In this document: positions 43,726 through 53,665 of the stretch, piece by piece
How the letters are laid out: each line of letters begins with the position of its first letter
Numbering within the stretch: the stretch's first letter is position 1
Assembly (NCBI RefSeq): GCF_003063265.1
Contig: NZ_NERU01000003.1
Span: 292,516-356,515, forward strand
Length of the DNA stretch: 64,000 nucleotides
Direction: 5' to 3'
Source: Limnohabitans sp. WS1
GTDB taxonomy: Bacteria; Pseudomonadota; Gammaproteobacteria; Burkholderiales; Burkholderiaceae_C
Notes under the pieces: generated by a model
Database searches by the model: none
Seen by the model: the letters and a program-made list of their open reading frames with translations, nothing else
What the model was told of the DNA's origin: nothing
Program-made: the position numbers and the translations under genes

Positions 43726-44583
43726 TCAACGGTTTGCCGACAAAGTGGGTGGCTCAGGTGAAAGCGCACGCCAGGTGTCGCGAAACACCGCTTGTTCCAC
43801 TTTGGCACGCTGTTCGATCGGGCAGGCCACCCGAATCACCAGCACCAGGTGTTCGGGGTCAGAAAAGTCCCACGACACCTTGGTTTTACCGGAGGGCAGG
43901 GCAATGAAATTTTCTTCTGATGCCTTGCGAAAGTGGGTCATGGCCTCTTCTTGCCAAGCAGCGGTGGCGTGATCGGCAGCGGCCAAGGCGGCCGCTTCGA
44001 TGCCGTCCAGATCATGAGAAAAGCGTTCAGGCATCGGAATCCGGATGGCGTGCAGCGCAAAGGCTCCGTTGGGAGACGCGTTGACCAACGGGTGGGTCAG
44101 CAGCAACCCATTGGGAAACTCGGCCACTTTGCCAGTGCGTTGGCCTGCCTTGTCCAGCTCCACCAGCGTGGTGGCAAACATGTCGATATCCACCACCCGT
44201 CCGCGCAGTTGGTTGAATTCGATCACGTCGCCAATCTTGTAAGGCTGCACCAGGGTGGCATAAAAGTAGCCGTGGATGCACATCACAAGCTCTTTGCTGA
44301 CAATCAGAATGGCCCCCGCCACCGCAGCCAACGACAGCGCAAAGCCTGCAATGGTGGACGCCCAGACCGACACGATGATGAGCATGGCCACAAACCAGAT
44401 CACGTTGCGCACCCACACCAGCTGCATGCGGCGCTTTTCTGCCGAGATCTCCATGCGAGCGAGGTAGCGTGTCCAAAGGTTCGACACCAAGAAGGCCAGG
44501 CCAATCAGCACAGCGGTGATGATGACCTTTTCCCACTGCCCGGGAATCCAGGCGGCCAAGCGTTCAAAAATGGACATGGGCAT
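43726..44583 (-). CDS. Small-conductance mechanosensitive channel, MscS family
   Basis: A 285-residue protein with three hydrophobic segments (about 18-38, 63-82 and 85-105) and the MscS beta domain (PYKIGDVIEF, GRVVDIDMFATTL, then FPNGLLL). It protects against hypo-osmotic shock by opening under membrane tension. The frame extends another 90 codons upstream antisense-like through the DUF456 gene; the start at 44583 forms TGATG with the stop of that gene, which fits coupling. The membrane segments before the pore helix lack the GYF... motif of E. coli MscS. Confidence 0.85.
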   Translation of the reverse strand: MPMSIFERLAAWIPGQWEKVIITAVLIGLAFLVSNLWTRYLARMEISAEKRRMQLVWVRNVIWFVAMLIIVSVWASTIAGFALSLAAVAGAILIVSKELVMCIHGYFYATLVQPYKIGDVIEFNQLRGRVVDIDMFATTLVELDKAGQRTGKVAEFPNGLLLTHPLVNASPNGAFALHAIRIPMPERFSHDLDGIEAAALAAADHATAAWQEEAMTHFRKASEENFIALPSGKTKVSWDFSDPEHLVLVIRVACPIEQRAKVEQAVFRDTWRALSPEPPTLSANR

Positions 44584-45071
44584 CAGATCAGTAAAGCAGC
44601 GATAAAAATTCCCACCATGATGAAAGAAATCACCACTTTGGCGACCAAGCCCACCACGATGCCCACCCAAGTGGCCATGCCGACTTTGGCCGCGCGGCCG
44701 TGGTCTTTGCGAGCCAAGTACTCTCCCAGTGCAGCACCTACGAGGGGTAAGAACAGAACGCCCACGACGCCCATAAACAGACCCAACACGGTGCCCACCG
44801 CTGCGCCAATCAGGGCCTGTTTGCTGGCCCCCGCTCTTTGTGCGCCCATCCATCCCGCTGCGTAATCCAAGGCCCAGGCCAACACCGCCAGCACGGTGAT
44901 CACCGCCAGTGTGGTCATGCTGATCCGGGCAAAGTCGTCAATCCATGCGCCCAGCACGATGCCAGCCCACACCAGCAAGGTGCCCGGCAGCACAGGCAGC
45001 ACCGTGCCGGCCAAGCCCAACACCATCAAAACGACACACAACACCCACAGCAACGTTATTTCCACAGACAA
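44583..45071 (-). CDS. DUF456-family membrane protein
   Basis: A 162-residue protein with four or five membrane segments and glycine-rich turns typical of DUF456: LAGTVLPVLPGTLLVWAGIVLG (near 20-41), AAVGTVLGLFMGVVGVLFLPLVGAALGEYLAR (about 90-120). Function unknown. It overlaps the MscS gene by one base, and the two probably form an operon. Confidence 0.82.
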   Translation of the reverse strand: MSVEITLLWVLCVVLMVLGLAGTVLPVLPGTLLVWAGIVLGAWIDDFARISMTTLAVITVLAVLAWALDYAAGWMGAQRAGASKQALIGAAVGTVLGLFMGVVGVLFLPLVGAALGEYLARKDHGRAAKVGMATWVGIVVGLVAKVVISFIMVGIFIAALLI

Positions 45072-45374
45072 CTTTCACGATCATGGTTGACCAGCATCCG
45101 CCAACAGATGCCGTGAATTTCAACGGCATCAAAGCCACTATGGCACAGGATGGTCGGATCAAAAGCCTGACCGTGAATGCCCGCTGAACCGTGGGCCATT
45201 GCTGCAGATTCATGGGCTTGTTGTTCGTTGGCCTCTGCGTTGTGCCAACCTTTCCCGAAACCTTTACGCTTGTGTGTATCCGGTCTATGCAGGTGACTGC
45301 CTGAGCGTAGCGGATGCTGTAAATTGAGCCCAATGCCATGCCCATGTCTATCAAAGGGCGCGGTTTTGCCTACT
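45072..45374. other. Intergenic region with one short frame
   Basis: About 300 bases between the DUF456 gene and the EamA transporter. A short + frame (45083-45187, MVDQHPPTDAVNFNGIKATM...) could be the remnant of a small protein but is unrecognised. I see no terminator, RNA or operator. Confidence 0.35.
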
Positions 45375-46301
45375 ATGCAGCCCCAGCCATCTGAACCCAT
45401 GAATCCTCCATCTGCTGCACCTATGCGGGCCGACCACCCGCTGAAAGGCATTGCCTGGATGGTGGCGGGGGTGCTCTTGTTGTCGGTCATGGATGCTTTG
45501 TCCAAACACGCGGTGTCCCAGTTGTCGATTCCGGTGTTGATTGCGGCGCGTTCAGCGATGGTGCTGGTTTTGCTGGTGCCCTGGGTGTTGCGCAGTGGGG
45601 GCTGGTCGGCTTTGCGCACGCGCCGACCTGGGGCGCAGCTCTTGCGCGGCTTGTTGGCAGTGTGTTCGATGCTGGCTTTTTTTGAAAGCCTGCGTTTGTT
45701 GCCGCTGGCGACGGTGATCGCCATCAGTTTTGCCGCACCACTGTTCATGACCCTGTTGTCAGTGCCTTTGCTCAAAGAGCGTGTAGGCGTGCACCGCTGG
45801 GGCGCGTTGTTGGCCGGCTTTGTGGGCGTGGGCCTGATTGTTGGGCCGCAGGCGATGGAGGGCGAGCTGGGTTGGGGGGCCGGGCTGGCCTTGGTGGCGG
45901 CATTTTTTTATGCCGCTTCGATGACCTGTGTGCGCTGGCTTTCCCCCACCGAAAGCGATTTGTCGATGTTGGTTTGGCAGAACATGACGATGGGTCTGGC
46001 CGGTGCGGTGGGCTTGTTCTTTGTGTCCCTCGAGGTCGCGCCGGGCATGTGGCCAATCATGGCTTTGATGGCCGTTTTGGTGTTGCTGGGCCAGCGTTGC
46101 ACCTTCCGGGCCTTTCGGCTGGCACCGGTCGGTGTGGTCGCGCCTTTCCATTACAGCGAGCTGCTGTGGGCGGCCTTGTTCGGGTGGGTGTTTTGGCAGG
46201 AGTGGCCTGGGCCGCATGTCTGGTGGGGCGCGTTGTTTGTGGTCGGCGCGGGTTTGTACACTTTGTGGCGTGAGCGCATGCGCACCTTGACTGGCGGTTG
46301 A
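45375..46301 (+). CDS. EamA/DMT-family transporter
   Basis: About 308 residues with ten hydrophobic segments in two EamA halves. Typical motifs include LPLATVIAISFAAPLFMTLLSV (about 110-130) and LAPVGVVAPFHYSELLWAALFGWVFW (about 245-270). Substrate class is unknown (drug or metabolite efflux). ATG 45375 (MQPQPSEP) is the preferred start; a longer frame from 45324 adds 17 Cys/Pro-rich residues. Confidence 0.85.
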   Translation: MQPQPSEPMNPPSAAPMRADHPLKGIAWMVAGVLLLSVMDALSKHAVSQLSIPVLIAARSAMVLVLLVPWVLRSGGWSALRTRRPGAQLLRGLLAVCSMLAFFESLRLLPLATVIAISFAAPLFMTLLSVPLLKERVGVHRWGALLAGFVGVGLIVGPQAMEGELGWGAGLALVAAFFYAASMTCVRWLSPTESDLSMLVWQNMTMGLAGAVGLFFVSLEVAPGMWPIMALMAVLVLLGQRCTFRAFRLAPVGVVAPFHYSELLWAALFGWVFWQEWPGPHVWWGALFVVGAGLYTLWRERMRTLTGG

Positions 46302-46330
46302 CGGGCTTGTTGGATCTCACAAGCCCCAGC
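46290..46330. terminator. Possible hairpin between convergent genes
   Basis: GGGCTTGT (46303-46310) and ACAAGCCC (46319-46326) form a perfect stem with an eight-base loop, extended by CTGGC/GCCAG outside. No T-run follows, so this may be a Rho-independent-like attenuator only in part. Confidence 0.45.
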
Positions 46331-46335
46331 CAGAC

Positions 46336-47118
46336 TCAATCGGCATAACCCGGGTTCACCCGGTCAATCACCCGCATCATGGCTTCAAAAAACAGTCGCT
46401 CGCGTTCGCTGCGGGGGTGGCGGTCTTGGGGGCTGGGGTTTTTGATGCGCTGGATGACCGATTCGGTCAGCACGTTCAGGGGCTGGCCTGTGCCCATGGC
46501 CAGCACTTGGGTGCGGCAGGCTTTTTCGAGTTTGTAGAGCCTGCGGTAGGCTTGTGCCACGGTGTCGCCAATCGTCATCACGCCATGGTTTTTCATGAAG
46601 AGCACGGTCTTGCCGCCGCTCATGAGCTGCGACAAGCGTTCGCCCTCAGACAGGTCTGCCGCCAGCCCGGTGTAATGGTCATCGTAGGCGATGGCACCAT
46701 CAAAGAAGGCGGCTGTTTGGGTGGCCGGCAACAAGCGGTTGGCTTTGAGCATGTTCAAAGCCGTGGCCCAAGGCTGGTGGGTGTGCAGCACGACTTTGGC
46801 ACCCGTGAGGCGGTGCACCGGTGCGTGGATGGATTGCGCTGACAACTCCACCACGCCTTCGCCCTCCAGGGTTTCACCCGCTTCGTTGAAAACCATCATG
46901 GTGCTGGCGCGGGCCTCGGACCAGTGCACGCCAAACGGTGAAATCAGGTACTGGTCTTCACGACCCGGCACCGCCACGGTGAAGTGGTTGTCGATGCCCT
47001 CGTCAAAGTCGTGCATCACGGCCAAACGCAAGGCGGCGGCCAAGTGCACCTTGGCTTGCCAAATAGGGTCATCTTGGGCGTTGGCAGGGGCTTGTGTGAT
47101 GCTTGAGGCGGACGACAT
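46336..47118 (-). CDS. Class II aldolase/adducin-family protein
   Basis: A 260-residue aldolase class II domain protein. The metal-binding pair is HTHQPW near residue 112, with NHFTVAVPG near 45 and the FMKNHGVMTIGDTV block near 175, matching fuculose-phosphate aldolase-like and decarboxylase-like members. Such genes usually act on sugar phosphates or dihydroxy acids. The start at 47118 gives MSSASSIT; an upstream extension is Cys-rich and lacks similarity. Confidence 0.85.
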   Translation of the reverse strand: MSSASSITQAPANAQDDPIWQAKVHLAAALRLAVMHDFDEGIDNHFTVAVPGREDQYLISPFGVHWSEARASTMMVFNEAGETLEGEGVVELSAQSIHAPVHRLTGAKVVLHTHQPWATALNMLKANRLLPATQTAAFFDGAIAYDDHYTGLAADLSEGERLSQLMSGGKTVLFMKNHGVMTIGDTVAQAYRRLYKLEKACRTQVLAMGTGQPLNVLTESVIQRIKNPSPQDRHPRSERERLFFEAMMRVIDRVNPGYAD

Positions 47119-47538
47119 GGAGGCTCTTTCGATGGTTTGAACTGAGCTGCACTCTATGCATGTGCTGGCTGCACAGCTGTCACTTTCGAGGCAAGTGGGC
47201 ATTCTTTGGAAATACGTAAAAGATCAAACCTTTGGCGCTGCAAACAAATAAGACGCCGATCTGAAGGGCTTGGGTGCATGTTTTGACGCAAGTTCAGGAT
47301 GTATTGTGAGTTTGCATGGTCATGATTAATCCGGACCTATGAAGTTTGCATGAACGCTTTGTTGTGGGAGCGGCGCCCTCGCCGCGATAGAGCTACGCAG
47401 ACCACCACCCATCGCCCCGAGGGCGGGGCTCCCACACAAAGACCCTCACCCAGGCACGGGGCTCGCAAACTGATCGCCGTGCCCAAGACAAGCCTTTCAC
47501 TTCAAAATTTACAGGGCCGGATCCATAAAACCCGCGTG
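47119..47538. other. Intergenic region with one REP element
   Basis: Apart from the palindromic element listed separately, this 420-base stretch has no gene. It includes an AGGGCCGGATC motif near 47513, which also occurs beside the long REP array at 57354. Confidence 0.5.
47361..47440. repeat. REP-type palindromic element, single unit
   Basis: Two hairpins, GTGGGAGCGGCGCCCTCGCC-type and CGCCCCGAGGGCGGGG, joined by a linker CGCAGACCACCACCC that corresponds to the linker in the 56905 array. Only one unit is present and its first hairpin has a changed loop. Confidence 0.8.
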
Positions 47539-47919
47539 TCAGCGGGTCATTCGGGCCATGCGGGCCAAAAACCAGTGCGCCACAAGGGCCGCGACCACCA
47601 GGGCCAGGCTGACCACGCCCCACAACACCCACACCAGCGGCACGATCCAGCCCGTCAAACTGCTGGCAGAGGGCATCATGGTGTTCAACCCCTGCACCGC
47701 AGCCAACCAAGTCGCCTGCATGTCGGCCACCAGAGCCCGGTCCACCCAAGGGCTGAGCCAGGCGGGGATGGGCCACTGCCCCAGCGCCTGCGCAGCGCTG
47801 CTGATTTGCCCTTCAGCCACTGACGACAAGAGCCAAGCGACCAGTCCCGCAGACATGGCTGCAAAACCGGTCCACAGGGCCAGCAGCGCTGCCAAAACCA
47901 CCCACAACACGATTTTCAT
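47539..47919 (-). CDS. Hypothetical inner-membrane protein
   Basis: A 126-residue protein with two membrane segments (about 4-28, KIVLWVVLAALLALWTGFAA, and 90-115, WIVPLVWVLWGVVSLALVVAALVAHWF). The loop between them is amphipathic. I do not recognise it. It lies nine bases downstream of the TerB-like gene, same orientation, so the two probably form an operon. Confidence 0.65.
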   Translation of the reverse strand: MKIVLWVVLAALLALWTGFAAMSAGLVAWLLSSVAEGQISSAAQALGQWPIPAWLSPWVDRALVADMQATWLAAVQGLNTMMPSASSLTGWIVPLVWVLWGVVSLALVVAALVAHWFLARMARMTR

Positions 47920-47928
47920 GGTGCCCTT

Positions 47929-48366
47929 TCAGTGAACGCCAAGGCTGGCGGGCGCTGTTGTGCGCAAGTCCTTTGTGGCCATCCGGTGGGGCCATGCACC
48001 AGCCAATGCATCGAGCATGAGCATTTCGTTGTCGGCCACATGACCGTCTGATTGGATGAGGGCTGCGCACATATTCATCACTTGTTGCTGGATTTCAGGG
48101 TGGGTGATTTCGTGCAAGAGTTCTAGGCGAATGTGTTCGTCCAATTGTGATGAGCCGGTCCAGGGGCCACGGTGTGACACCAGCAGGTCTTGGCAAAAGC
48201 CTTCCAGCACATCGGCGAAATGGCTGGCATCCAAGCCGAGACATCGTGTGACCTTGAGGGGGTCCACGGCGTGCAGTTCGGTCATGGACAGGTGGCCGTC
48301 AGCCAGCAAGGCCATGGCCACGACGCGTGCCGCTGCTTGTGGGCTGTTGGGGGTGTAAGAGCGCAT
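47929..48366 (-). CDS. TerB-like protein
   Basis: A 145-residue helical protein resembling the TerB/tellurite-resistance fold: an N-terminal helix pair (NSPQAAARVVAMALLADGHLSMTELHAVD) and a second ALIQSDGHVADNEMLMLDAL, each with the acidic turn D-G-H-(x)2-E/N that may bind metal in TerB. No ter operon surrounds it, so tellurite resistance is not implied. Confidence 0.7.
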   Translation of the reverse strand: MRSYTPNSPQAAARVVAMALLADGHLSMTELHAVDPLKVTRCLGLDASHFADVLEGFCQDLLVSHRGPWTGSSQLDEHIRLELLHEITHPEIQQQVMNMCAALIQSDGHVADNEMLMLDALAGAWPHRMATKDLRTTAPASLGVH

Positions 48367-48515
48367 GTCATGGACCTTTCAAAGTCGGGCTTGGACCTGT
48401 TCACACGGTGTGCACGGGTCAGCCGTGTTCGGACTTTAAACACAACAACACTTCTTAAAAATCAGAGTAAAACTGATTTTTATTCCTTTAAATAAGGAAT
48501 TTCTGAAGATCGTTT

Positions 48516-51500
48516 TCAGCTCGGTCTGAAAGTGGTGAGGGTTTGCGACAAACGCGAATGCCCCACACCGCCGCCTTTTTCCACCCTGATCTGGGCTGGA
48601 ATGCGTTCTTTCAGGGCTTCCACATGGCTGATGATGCCAATCATCTTGCCGCTGGCATTCAGGGTGTCCAAGGCGCTCAGGGCGATTTCCAGGGTGTCGC
48701 CATCCAGGGTGCCAAACCCTTCGTCCAGGAACAGCGAGTCGATGGATGTTTTGTGGCTCACCAGGTCCGACAGGGCCAAAGCAAGGGCCAGACTGACCAG
48801 AAAACTCTCACCACCGGACAGGGTGCGCGTGTCACGAGCCACATCGCCTTGCCACGCATCCACGATGTCCAGCTCCAGTTCGCCCAGTTTTTTGCGGCGC
48901 AGCAGGTAGCGCCCGTGCAGGCGAGCGAGATGTTGATTGGCCAGTTGCAGCAAGTGGTCCAGGGTCAGGCCTTGGGCAAATTTGCGGAATTTGTCGCCCT
49001 TGGCCGAGCCGATCAGCCCGTCCAGGCGTTGCCACAGGTCTGAATCGCTGGTGTGTTGCTGGATTTGCGCCCACAAAGCTTCTTGGCTGCTGCGCAGTTG
49101 TTGGTCTTGGGCCAACAGTGCGCGGTGGGCACCGATCATTTCGTTGTGCCGGTTGCGTTCTGCCTGCAGTGCGCTCAGTTGAGCCTCGACCTCTTGTGCG
49201 CTTTGCAAGGTGGGCGTTTGGGCTTGCAGCTCGGCTTGCTTGGCCAAGGCCGCTTGCAACAAAGCATCTGCGCTTTGCCGTGCTTGGCTCAGTTGGTCTT
49301 TCTGGGCCAACAGACTTTGCCGCAGGGCGTCGGGCAGCAGAGCGGCCTCGAATGCGGCCTGATCGGCAAAAGGGCTGGCTTGCAAGGCGGTCTGCCAGTT
49401 GTGCGCGGCCGCTTCAAGTGCCAGGTTTTGTTGGTGCCTTGTGGCTTGTGTCTGGGATTGGCGACCTTCTGTTTCGGCCAGGGCTTGAGCAAGCCCTGCA
49501 ATGGCTTGTGTGCTCGCGGCCAAGGCAGCGGGCAAGGCCGCTTCGGGCAGGGCGGGCAGGGGCGATGCCAAGTCTTCTGTCAGCATCCCCCCAAAACCTG
49601 CGGCCTGGCTGTGCAGTGCGTCCCAGCGCTGCGCCCAGGCCAAGGCTTGCTCGTGTGCGATGTCACTTTGGGCTTGTTGCCAGGTGATGCTGGGGCGCAG
49701 CCGCTGGATGCGTTGTTGCGTGTCCTGCCAGTGCTGCCATTCGGCACTGCGTTCGCTCAGCCATGGGGCAGGATCTGCGGGCATGGTGTGGCCGGCAGCG
49801 CTCAGCTCGGCTTGCAGCTGTGCCCTGGTCCGGTGGATGTCGGCTTGTGTGGTGGCCAGGTCGGCGTGCAGCTGGTTTTGGTGGGTTTGCGCAGTGTCTG
49901 CGGCTTGATGGCGCAAGTTGAGTTGGTGCTCGGCCGCCTGCAGGGCTTGAACGTTTTGGGCGTGCAGGGCCATGGCCCGTTGCAGACCTTCTTCACCCGC
50001 TTCAGCGGCTTGCAGGTCCGCACCCGATTGCGCCAAAAGAGCGGCGGCGCTTTGTTGCCGAGCCGCCAGTGAGGTGGGGTCTTGCCAGGCCTTCGGGTCC
50101 AGGGGTGGGCTGGCCAGGGGCGCAGCGCGGGTCTGTGCCAGGGCTGCATCCCAAGCCGATTGCCACTGCGCCAGGTGCTTTGCTGTGTCTTGTTGCTGGC
50201 GCAGCTGATTCTGATGAAGGGCTTTGTCGCCCTCCAGCTGGGTCGCCAGGGCTTGGCCCTGGGCCACCAGCTGGTCCAGCGCGGTTTGCTTTTCCAGCAA
50301 GGCTGCTTCTGCGGCCGAGATGTCCAAGGCTGTGTAGGCGGCGACAGCCGGGTGCTCCACCGACCCACAAAGCGGGCAGGCGTCACCGGCTTGCAAGGCC
50401 TGGCGGTGCTGGTCCAGGCTTCGGATCAGGCGCTCTTGCGTCAGCAAGGTTCGTTTGTCCGCCACTTGTTCTTTCAGGTCGCTGTGACGGTCCAGCAACA
50501 CGCGGCGCTGGGCTTCTTGCGACAAGATGGCATCGGCTGTGGTGTGCAGCTGCTGTGCCAGCTCGGTTTGCCGCAGTGTCATCTCGCGGCCTTGTTGCGC
50601 CAGCTGCACGATGTGCCGGGCGGCACCCTCTTGGGCATGTGCGCTTTTCCAGTGATCACGCAGAACCGACAGCGTCAAGCCACGCAAACGCTGGTTCTGG
50701 GCCGTTTGGGCCTCGTCTTGCGCCTGGGCCGATGCGTTTTGCGCCTGCCTTGCCTGCTGGACCCGGTCGGTTTGCTGTGTGATGTCTTGCCGCAACTTGT
50801 CGGCGTCAGCTTGCAGGGCTTTGAGCTTGCTTTGCTGGGCTTGGGCTTGGCTGTGGCGCGAGTGCAGTTGTTCAAACTGCTGACGCCAACTGCCCAGCTG
50901 CTCGCCGAGTTGGGCGTGTTGGGGGTGCTGTGCGCAGTTGTCCACAAGGCGCTGGTGCTCGGCTTGCAGGTCCGTCAAGCGCTTTTGCGCCACCGAAGCC
51001 AGGGTGGCGGACAAGGTTTTGGCGCGGTGTTGTTGGTGCAGCTGCGCTTTGAAGTCGCTGTCACGTTGCGCTTGCAATTGCACCAGCAGGGTTTGGGTCT
51101 GTTCAAGGGCCTTGCGGGCTTGTTCACGCGCGGTGTGTGGCCCTTGGAGCGCTTGGGCCGGTTCGCTTTGGGCCAAGCGCAGCAGGTCTGGCCCCGCGTT
51201 TTGCCACGCTGCGTGAGCGCTGCTGTGCGCGGTTTGTGCGGCCTGCACCTCTTGGCTGCTTTGCGCCAGTTCGTGGTGCCATTGGCGCTGGGCTTGGGCC
51301 GAGTCCCACGCCGTTTGCAAGCTGGCCAAAGCCGCTGACCACTGGTCCAAGTCGGCCTGCATGGCCTCACGCGTGTCGGCGGGCAGCAAGGTCACGCCGT
51401 CGGCGCGGGCCTGAAGCTGCTCCAGTTGTTGCTTGGCTTGACGCGCTTGCTCATACACGCGGCTCGAAATGCGGCCATAAATGTCTGTGCCCGTCAGCTC

Positions 51501-52034
51501 TTCAAGCAATTCGGCGCGGTCGTTGGTACTGGCGTTCAAAAAGGCCGCAAAGCCGCCTTGGGCCAAAAGCATGGACCGTGTAAAGCGCCCAAAGTCCAGG
51601 CCCGTGATCTCGGCCACGCGCTTGATTTTGTCGTGACTCTGAGCGCTCAAGATGGGGCCTTGGCCCGTCGCCGGGTCCACGCTCGAGAGTTCGACTTTGG
51701 GGTTTTGCAACTCGCCGTCGGCTCTGTCGCGTGCACGCCGTTGGCTCCAAAAAGCCCGGTAAACCGAGCCCTTGACTTCAAACTCCACCTCGGCCAAACA
51801 GTCGGCCGTGTGTCGCGTCATGATGTCGTTGGCCGACTTGGAGACGCTTTTGAGGCGCGGCGTTTCGTGGTAGAGCGCCAGGCAAATGGCATCGAGCAAG
51901 GTGGATTTACCCGCACCGGTTGGCCCGGTGATGGCAAACAGGCTGTTGTCGGTGAAGGGGGGCAAGGTGAAGTCAATGGCCCATTCGCCCTTGAGCGAGT
52001 TCAGGTTTTTCAGGCGCAGCTTGAGGATCTTCAT
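48516..52034 (-). CDS. sbcC: Exonuclease SbcCD ATPase subunit
   Basis: Rad50/SMC-type ATPase of 1172 residues that, with SbcD, cuts hairpins and protein-blocked DNA ends. Walker A is [12 protein letters not shown] near residue 37; two very long Ala/Gln-rich coiled coils flank the zinc hook CPLCGS near residue 552; the ABC signature LSGGESF and Walker [13 protein letters not shown] lie near 1070-1110. The start [13 protein letters not shown] is standard and overlaps sbcD by four bases (ATGA). The length is typical for betaproteobacterial SbcC. Confidence 0.96.
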   Translation of the reverse strand: MKILKLRLKNLNSLKGEWAIDFTLPPFTDNSLFAITGPTGAGKSTLLDAICLALYHETPRLKSVSKSANDIMTRHTADCLAEVEFEVKGSVYRAFWSQRRARDRADGELQNPKVELSSVDPATGQGPILSAQSHDKIKRVAEITGLDFGRFTRSMLLAQGGFAAFLNASTNDRAELLEELTGTDIYGRISSRVYEQARQAKQQLEQLQARADGVTLLPADTREAMQADLDQWSAALASLQTAWDSAQAQRQWHHELAQSSQEVQAAQTAHSSAHAAWQNAGPDLLRLAQSEPAQALQGPHTAREQARKALEQTQTLLVQLQAQRDSDFKAQLHQQHRAKTLSATLASVAQKRLTDLQAEHQRLVDNCAQHPQHAQLGEQLGSWRQQFEQLHSRHSQAQAQQSKLKALQADADKLRQDITQQTDRVQQARQAQNASAQAQDEAQTAQNQRLRGLTLSVLRDHWKSAHAQEGAARHIVQLAQQGREMTLRQTELAQQLHTTADAILSQEAQRRVLLDRHSDLKEQVADKRTLLTQERLIRSLDQHRQALQAGDACPLCGSVEHPAVAAYTALDISAAEAALLEKQTALDQLVAQGQALATQLEGDKALHQNQLRQQQDTAKHLAQWQSAWDAALAQTRAAPLASPPLDPKAWQDPTSLAARQQSAAALLAQSGADLQAAEAGEEGLQRAMALHAQNVQALQAAEHQLNLRHQAADTAQTHQNQLHADLATTQADIHRTRAQLQAELSAAGHTMPADPAPWLSERSAEWQHWQDTQQRIQRLRPSITWQQAQSDIAHEQALAWAQRWDALHSQAAGFGGMLTEDLASPLPALPEAALPAALAASTQAIAGLAQALAETEGRQSQTQATRHQQNLALEAAAHNWQTALQASPFADQAAFEAALLPDALRQSLLAQKDQLSQARQSADALLQAALAKQAELQAQTPTLQSAQEVEAQLSALQAERNRHNEMIGAHRALLAQDQQLRSSQEALWAQIQQHTSDSDLWQRLDGLIGSAKGDKFRKFAQGLTLDHLLQLANQHLARLHGRYLLRRKKLGELELDIVDAWQGDVARDTRTLSGGESFLVSLALALALSDLVSHKTSIDSLFLDEGFGTLDGDTLEIALSALDTLNASGKMIGIISHVEALKERIPAQIRVEKGGGVGHSRLSQTLTTFRPS

Positions 52035-53260
52035 GCCGACACCTCGGTGATGCCGCTGAGCACTTCGCGAAATCGCTGGCCCAGGGCCGTGTTCAGATCG
52101 CCGGATAAGTCTTCGAGCGCCAAGCGCCTGGCAAACACCTCTTCGGGGCTGAGTTCGTCCAGGGTCTCCAGCGCCGCATTGGGCAGGGCAGCCGGGGTGT
52201 TGTTGCGTTGACGGCGCACCCGCAGCACTTCAAGCGGCAGGCCCTGCGTGAGGCTGCCCAGGCGGGCGGGCAGGTCGGACAAATAATCGTCTTCGGCCAC
52301 GGTCACCTCCAGCCATGCGGGTTGTTCGGGGCTGCCTTGGGCCGCGGCCAGGGGCATGGCCTCGGCCAGTTGCGCCAAATTGCCTGTCAGGCTGATGAGG
52401 GGCTGAAACCTGGGCACCGGCAAGGGGGTGACGGCAAGCAAACCCGTGGCGTCCAGGTCCACCCGCAGCATTTCCTTTTGCTGCAAGGCTTCGTCAAAGC
52501 CAAGCGGGATCGGTGAGCCGCAGTAGCGGATGTGTTCCAGGCCCCCTACTTTTTGGGGCTTGTGGATGTGGCCCAAGGCGATGTAGTCGGCGGGTGGAAA
52601 CGCGGCGGTGGGGAAGGCCTCCAGCGAACCCACATAAATTTCACGCACCGATTCATTGCTGCTGGCACCCACGGTGGTGAGGTGTCCGGTGGCCATGATT
52701 GGGATGCGCCGCCCCAGTTGTTGCTGCAATTGGTCTTGGCGGACAAGTGCGGCCTCGTACACGCTTTGGTAAAAGGCTTCCATGGCGCTTTGCATGGCCA
52801 GCTGCTTGTCTTGCGCACTTTGCCCGGCTTGGCTTTGCACCACATCGCGCGGTCGGATGAAGGGCACGGCGCAAACGATGCAGCCCGCCTCGCCATGGCG
52901 TTGGGGCAAGACCACCACATGCTGGGCCGGCTCGCTGACAGCGGCCACAAGGTGGGTGTTCAGCACGCTCAGCAACGATCGGTTTTCCCCCAAAGTGGCC
53001 ACCGAGTCGTGGTTGCCCCCCAGCAGCAGCAGGGCCACCCCGGCGCGGTGCAATTGGGCCACCATGTCGCAGTACAACTCGCGGGCATAACTGGGCGGGG
53101 CGCCGGCATCAAAAATATCGCCTGCGATGAGCACAGCGTCGACCTGGTGCTCCTCGACTTGCACCAGCATCCACCGGATCAAGGCCTGGTGTTCGGCTTG
53201 GCGGCTCTTGCCCATGAAGTGCTGGCCCAAGTGCCAATCAGAGGTGTGGAGGATGCGCAT
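52031..53260 (-). CDS. sbcD: Exonuclease SbcCD nuclease subunit
   Basis: Mre11-type dinuclear-metal nuclease, 409 residues. Motifs in order: [15 protein letters not shown] at the N-terminus, LIAGDIFD near residue 50, GGNHDS near 88, ATGHLTT near 180 and LGHIHKPQ near 225. The start at 53260 gives the conserved N-terminus; an earlier Met at 53287 adds nine residues. It is the first gene of the sbcD-sbcC pair, ahead of sbcC. Confidence 0.96.
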   Translation of the reverse strand: MRILHTSDWHLGQHFMGKSRQAEHQALIRWMLVQVEEHQVDAVLIAGDIFDAGAPPSYARELYCDMVAQLHRAGVALLLLGGNHDSVATLGENRSLLSVLNTHLVAAVSEPAQHVVVLPQRHGEAGCIVCAVPFIRPRDVVQSQAGQSAQDKQLAMQSAMEAFYQSVYEAALVRQDQLQQQLGRRIPIMATGHLTTVGASSNESVREIYVGSLEAFPTAAFPPADYIALGHIHKPQKVGGLEHIRYCGSPIPLGFDEALQQKEMLRVDLDATGLLAVTPLPVPRFQPLISLTGNLAQLAEAMPLAAAQGSPEQPAWLEVTVAEDDYLSDLPARLGSLTQGLPLEVLRVRRQRNNTPAALPNAALETLDELSPEEVFARRLALEDLSGDLNTALGQRFREVLSGITEVSA

Positions 53261-53296
53261 GGGGACTTGAATGCAAAGGGCCGGCAATGGGGCGGT

Positions 53297-53566
53297 TCAG
53301 CTCGCCATCAATAGCACCTGAAGGTGGTGGCTGTAAGGGTTGTCTTGCGTGATTTGGGTCACGGCCAGTGTGACCTGATCGTCTGCAAACAAGGCATGAA
53401 CCGTCGAATAATCGAGTGAATTGTCGGGGTCGTTGATGTGAATGTGGCGCAATTGGTGCTGGGTGACCCAAGTTTCAATTTCGATGGCCTCCATCACTTC
53501 GCAGGCCTCTAAGAACAGAGTGGCCACCCCCATGTGGTGGCCTTGCTTTGCGGAACCGATGTGCAT
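53297..53566 (-). CDS. Hypothetical protein
   Basis: A short protein of about 89 residues if started at 53566 (MHIGSAKQGHHMG); the frame stays open to 53647. It is rich in histidine and threonine, with no signal peptide or membrane segment and no family I recognise. It lies 36 bases upstream of sbcD in the same orientation. The start is uncertain because no ribosome site is visible. Confidence 0.55.
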   Translation of the reverse strand: MHIGSAKQGHHMGVATLFLEACEVMEAIEIETWVTQHQLRHIHINDPDNSLDYSTVHALFADDQVTLAVTQITQDNPYSHHLQVLLMAS

Positions 53567-53665
53567 GCGGGTATCGCTTTCGTGTGAGATGACATGTGCG
53601 TTGTGGGGGTGTGTCCATCCCGCCAGAGTGGGCCAAGAAGGACACAAAGGCGGTCACAACGGCGG